From RGIG3528 sp045629005 (GTDB lineage: Bacteria; Bacillota; Clostridia; Lachnospirales; Lachnospiraceae), in contig JAZQQJ010000011.1 in assembly GCA_045629005.1 (NCBI GenBank), forward strand, positions 1-62,698: DNA of 62,698 nt. Reading direction: 5' to 3'. This document shows, piece after piece, positions 60,615-62,698 of the stretch. Positions within the stretch are counted from its first letter, which is position 1, and each line of letters begins with the position of its first letter. Made by a program: the position numbers and the translations under genes. The notes beneath the pieces were generated by a model. The model was given only the letters and a program-made list of their open reading frames with translations. It was not told the DNA's origin and ran no database searches.

Positions 60615-61511
60615 TTAGTGAAGCCTGTATTGGATTATACACTTGTCGTCAATACTTTTCACGTTGTGATATCCTGTACGTGCCATAATTGAGCGGAGTT
60701 CTTCAGTTACGGAGTTAACTTTCTCTGTTACCCCTGCTGCGCCTTTTTCTTTCAGAGGGTCCATCAGAAGGCGACCGAGGCAGACAGCATCTGCCCCCAC
60801 TGCAAGAAGTTTAAAGGCGTCTGTGCCACTGTTTACCCCGCAGTCTGCAAAAACAGTCATTGTATCTTTGACTGCATTCTTTATTTCAGGGAGGACCATT
60901 GCAGGCGGAACAGAATACGGCATAATACCATGATGATGTGAAACCACTATTCCGGACGCACCGATTTCCATGCATTTTTCTGCGTCTTCGGCTGAAAGAA
61001 CACCCTTAATAACAAAAGGAATGCCTTCTGCTGCTTTGATGAATTCTTTGAGCTCGGCGCTCGTCTTCGGTTTCATGGGAAGGCCAACAACCACATCATA
61101 GCCTCCGTTTCCGTTATATGCATGGTCAATATCCATTCCCAACGCAAAAACGCCGAGTTTCTTTGCATGCTCGATACGTTTGAAAACTTCTTTATTATCA
61201 GAATGAGGCTTAATGATGCGTACCGTATCGGCGCCTGCAGTCATAATGTCGTCAAGCTCGCCATCATAGCTTTCCATTCCGCAAAAATTGATGCCGCCTG
61301 CGGCTTTCATGCCCTTTGCAAGTTCTGTCATACCTTTTTCGTGCGTGGAATTCAGGTGTGAAAGTGCCGCGCTGCAAAGAGGCGTTAAAAAGTGCTTTCC
61401 GAAAATATCAACTCCCATATCGGGGAGGTCGGAATCAATGTAGCGCGTTTTAATGAGCATTGAATCAAAATATGCTCTTGTAATTTCATTTGAATCTGCA
61501 AAATTTTTCAC
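60615..61511 (-). CDS. FMN-dependent alpha-hydroxy-acid oxidizing protein
   Basis: The 298-residue TIM barrel resembles the lactate/glycolate oxidase group. It has the lysine region PFVIKGVLSAEDAEKC, GIVVSHHHG where the family usually has SNHGGRQ, and the FMN phosphate site ADCGVNSGTDAF...LGRLLM. At under 300 residues it is the short bacterial form lacking some active-site loops, so the substrate is uncertain. The start is GTG after AGGAG. It follows the isomerase gene by 26 bases. Confidence 0.85.
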   Translation of the reverse strand: MKNFADSNEITRAYFDSMLIKTRYIDSDLPDMGVDIFGKHFLTPLCSAALSHLNSTHEKGMTELAKGMKAAGGINFCGMESYDGELDDIMTAGADTVRIIKPHSDNKEVFKRIEHAKKLGVFALGMDIDHAYNGNGGYDVVVGLPMKPKTSAELKEFIKAAEGIPFVIKGVLSAEDAEKCMEIGASGIVVSHHHGIMPYSVPPAMVLPEIKNAVKDTMTVFADCGVNSGTDAFKLLAVGADAVCLGRLLMDPLKEKGAAGVTEKVNSVTEELRSIMARTGYHNVKSIDDKCIIQYRLH

Positions 61512-61537
61512 AAGTTATGTCTCCTGTCATTACTGAA

Positions 61538-62356
61538 TTATACTCCAAGCCGCCTTCTTACGTATGCAATGCTTTCAATGTATTCTTCGTTTGTTTTAAG
61601 ATGCTCGATTATCATAGGCATATCGGGGTCTTCTTTATTTGCGAGCTCGACATAATGTTCAATATTGAAGGTACCCTTCCCGCAGCCCGTTTCCCTGAGC
61701 TGAAACGTAAAATCCTCCAAAAGAAGAATGTCCTTGAGGTGGCAGCTTCGAATGCGCCCTTTTAGCATGTCAAAAACCTCATCAAGGAATTCATCATGGA
61801 AGAAATAGCGGTCGGGGCAGTTTATCATGTTAATAATGTCCATGTGAACCGCAAAGCGGTCTCTTGCCACATCTTCAATCAGATTCATATATTCCTCCGG
61901 TCCCGTCGGAATCATCCATGGCATGGGTTCCAGAGTGAACCATGTGTTTTTCGGATTGACCTCATCAATAATGTTCTGAACGGTTTTTACAGTTTTCTTC
62001 CATACTTCCTTACTGAAATTTTCTTTATAAGCTCCGTCCCATCTTTTACCGGTTGAGCCGGCCACGTTAACACAGCATCTCGCGCCGATTTCATCGGCAA
62101 GCCTAAGCTGCCTTACACTGTATTCGAAGTTCTTCTTTGCTTCGGGAGGATCGGGCGACATGGCGTTACGCCATATTCCGACTTCCGCTATAAGAAGGTC
62201 GTTCTCCTTTGCAGCCTTCACATACTCGGAAATAATTATTTCATCACTATCCGCATTCAGCGGGAAAACAACGCTTCCGCATCCTAAAGATTTCTGCGTC
62301 TCTGCCCATTTTTTTGCACTTTCCATATTAATCGGTACCGATAATCCAAGTCTCAT
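61538..62356 (-). CDS. Sugar phosphate isomerase/epimerase-like TIM-barrel protein
   Basis: The 272-residue protein has the xylose-isomerase-like barrel: RLGLSVPINMESAKKW at the N-terminus, metal-binding type segments FTLEPMPWM, FAVHMDIINMIN, CHLKDILL and GCGKGTFNIEHYVE. These acidic and histidine residues fit a divalent-metal epimerase or isomerase. The substrate is unknown. Its start has GGAGG 6 bases before it. It forms a two-gene unit with the FMN oxidase gene. Confidence 0.85.
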   Translation of the reverse strand: MRLGLSVPINMESAKKWAETQKSLGCGSVVFPLNADSDEIIISEYVKAAKENDLLIAEVGIWRNAMSPDPPEAKKNFEYSVRQLRLADEIGARCCVNVAGSTGKRWDGAYKENFSKEVWKKTVKTVQNIIDEVNPKNTWFTLEPMPWMIPTGPEEYMNLIEDVARDRFAVHMDIINMINCPDRYFFHDEFLDEVFDMLKGRIRSCHLKDILLLEDFTFQLRETGCGKGTFNIEHYVELANKEDPDMPMIIEHLKTNEEYIESIAYVRRRLGV

Positions 62357-62411
62357 GTTGACCTCCGTTTATGTATTACATGGTCACAAAGTCTTCACTT
62401 GCCGACGTTTA

Positions 62412-62438
62412 TACCTAAGACGCGGCGGAAATTAGGTA
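62412..62438. promoter_or_regulatory. Inverted repeat upstream of the isomerase gene
   Basis: TACCTAA (62412-62418) and TTAGGTA (62432-62438) are perfect 7-bp arms 13 bases apart, 55-80 bases before the ATG at 62356; a possible operator. Confidence 0.4.
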
Positions 62439-62456
62439 CAAACCTTCGCATTAATA

Positions 62457-62486
62457 GAGAGGCCTTACATCCCTTCAAGGCCTCTC
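62457..62486 (-). terminator. Terminator-like hairpin after the sortase-anchored protein gene
   Basis: GAGAGGCCTT pairs perfectly with AAGGCCTCTC across 10 bases. The minus-strand tail TATTAATG is only a weak U-tract. Confidence 0.6.
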
Positions 62487-62499
62487 AAGCTTAGATATC

Positions 62500-62698
62500 C
62501 TATTTTCTTTTTGCGTAACCCGTTCCTGCAAATGCTGCTCCGAGGATAAGAATCATACCAAGAACAAATGGTAGCACATTGTCTCCTGTCTTTGGTGTAT
62601 CGTCGGGTTTGTCTTTATTCTCAGGAGCCTTTGTGGGCTCGGGTGTAGTCTTCGGTTCCTCTGTGGGTTTAGGTCCTTCTGTGGGCTTTGGCTCCTCA
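62500..62698 (-). CDS. C-terminus of a sortase-anchored surface protein (partial)
   Basis: Only the last 65 codons lie in the window; the gene continues beyond the right edge. The visible protein is a threonine/proline/glutamate/lysine repeat (EPKPTEGPKPTEEPK) forming a wall spacer, then TPKTGD as sortase-type motif, a hydrophobic segment (VLPFVLGMILILGAAFAG) and a basic tail KRK. The variant PKTGD instead of LPxTG is frequent in Lachnospiraceae. Confidence 0.88.
   Translation of the reverse strand, partial: EEPKPTEGPKPTEEPKTTPEPTKAPENKDKPDDTPKTGDNVLPFVLGMILILGAAFAGTGYAKRK

Overview
The window reads as chromosomal DNA of an anaerobic Firmicute of the class Clostridia, most likely a Lachnospiraceae relative. 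Evidence for this: the operon ftsH-uvrC-hprK-glk-murB-rapZ-whiA-crh, a DUF6715-like protein beside RNase Z, a B12-dependent MetH whose reactivation domain is a separate gene, a divergent ferredoxin-type [FeFe] hydrogenase homologue, strong Shine-Dalgarno sites and intrinsic terminators with long U-tracts. Nearly all genes lie on the minus strand. No rRNA, CRISPR array, phage or complete insertion sequence was seen.

Layout. 1-500: promoter and start codons of a gene leaving the left edge, a palindrome and two tRNA-Ser genes. 503-8201 (minus): tex, a YcxB-like gene, tsaE, tsaB, rimI, rnz, a DUF6715-like gene, tsaD and ispD, a tightly packed operon centred on t6A tRNA modification and RNA processing. 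8356-10246: an HExxH protein, and a cytosolic protein with EF-hand-like loops behind an almost perfect sigma-28 (flagellar) promoter. 10463-15086: pfkA and dnaE. 15160-23677: the carbon-control and cell-envelope operon, with HPr kinase and a Crh-like HPr that lacks the phospho-histidine. 23808-33805: amidase, rdgB, a glycosyltransferase, an rRNA methyltransferase (plus strand), a hydrolase, two response regulators, VanZ-like, a Y-family polymerase, an M24 peptidase and YqeG. 33996-34802 (plus): a gluconate 5-dehydrogenase-like SDR behind a CcpA/LacI-type operator.

34911-39500 is a visibly A+T-rich foreign island: an ABC exporter, a degenerate receiver-like protein, a protein joining half of a subtilase domain to a DUF1611-like P-loop domain, and a fragment resembling BtrH-type acyltransferases. 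The subtilase gene and the BtrH-like gene both lack their 5' parts, so this looks like a decaying natural-product or peptide-maturation locus inserted next to ygiQ.

39533-49625: ygiQ, the split methionine synthase group metF / MetH activation domain / mscL / metH, an [FeFe]-hydrogenase-like sensor fused to a methyl-accepting signalling domain, and SpoIID. 49651-55927: two CNNM/CorC paralogues, queA, ilvB and birA. 56048-56120: tRNA-Gly on the plus strand, followed by a 400-base region full of stem-loops. 56534-62698: a large repetitive secreted protein, a serine hydrolase, three tandem repeats that look like a transposon end, an FMN oxidase, a TIM-barrel isomerase and the C-terminus of a sortase-anchored surface protein.

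The best candidates for something undescribed are the hydrogenase-chemoreceptor fusion (46044-47933) and the subtilase/DUF1611 island (34911-39500). All functional calls come from reading motifs; no database search was run.
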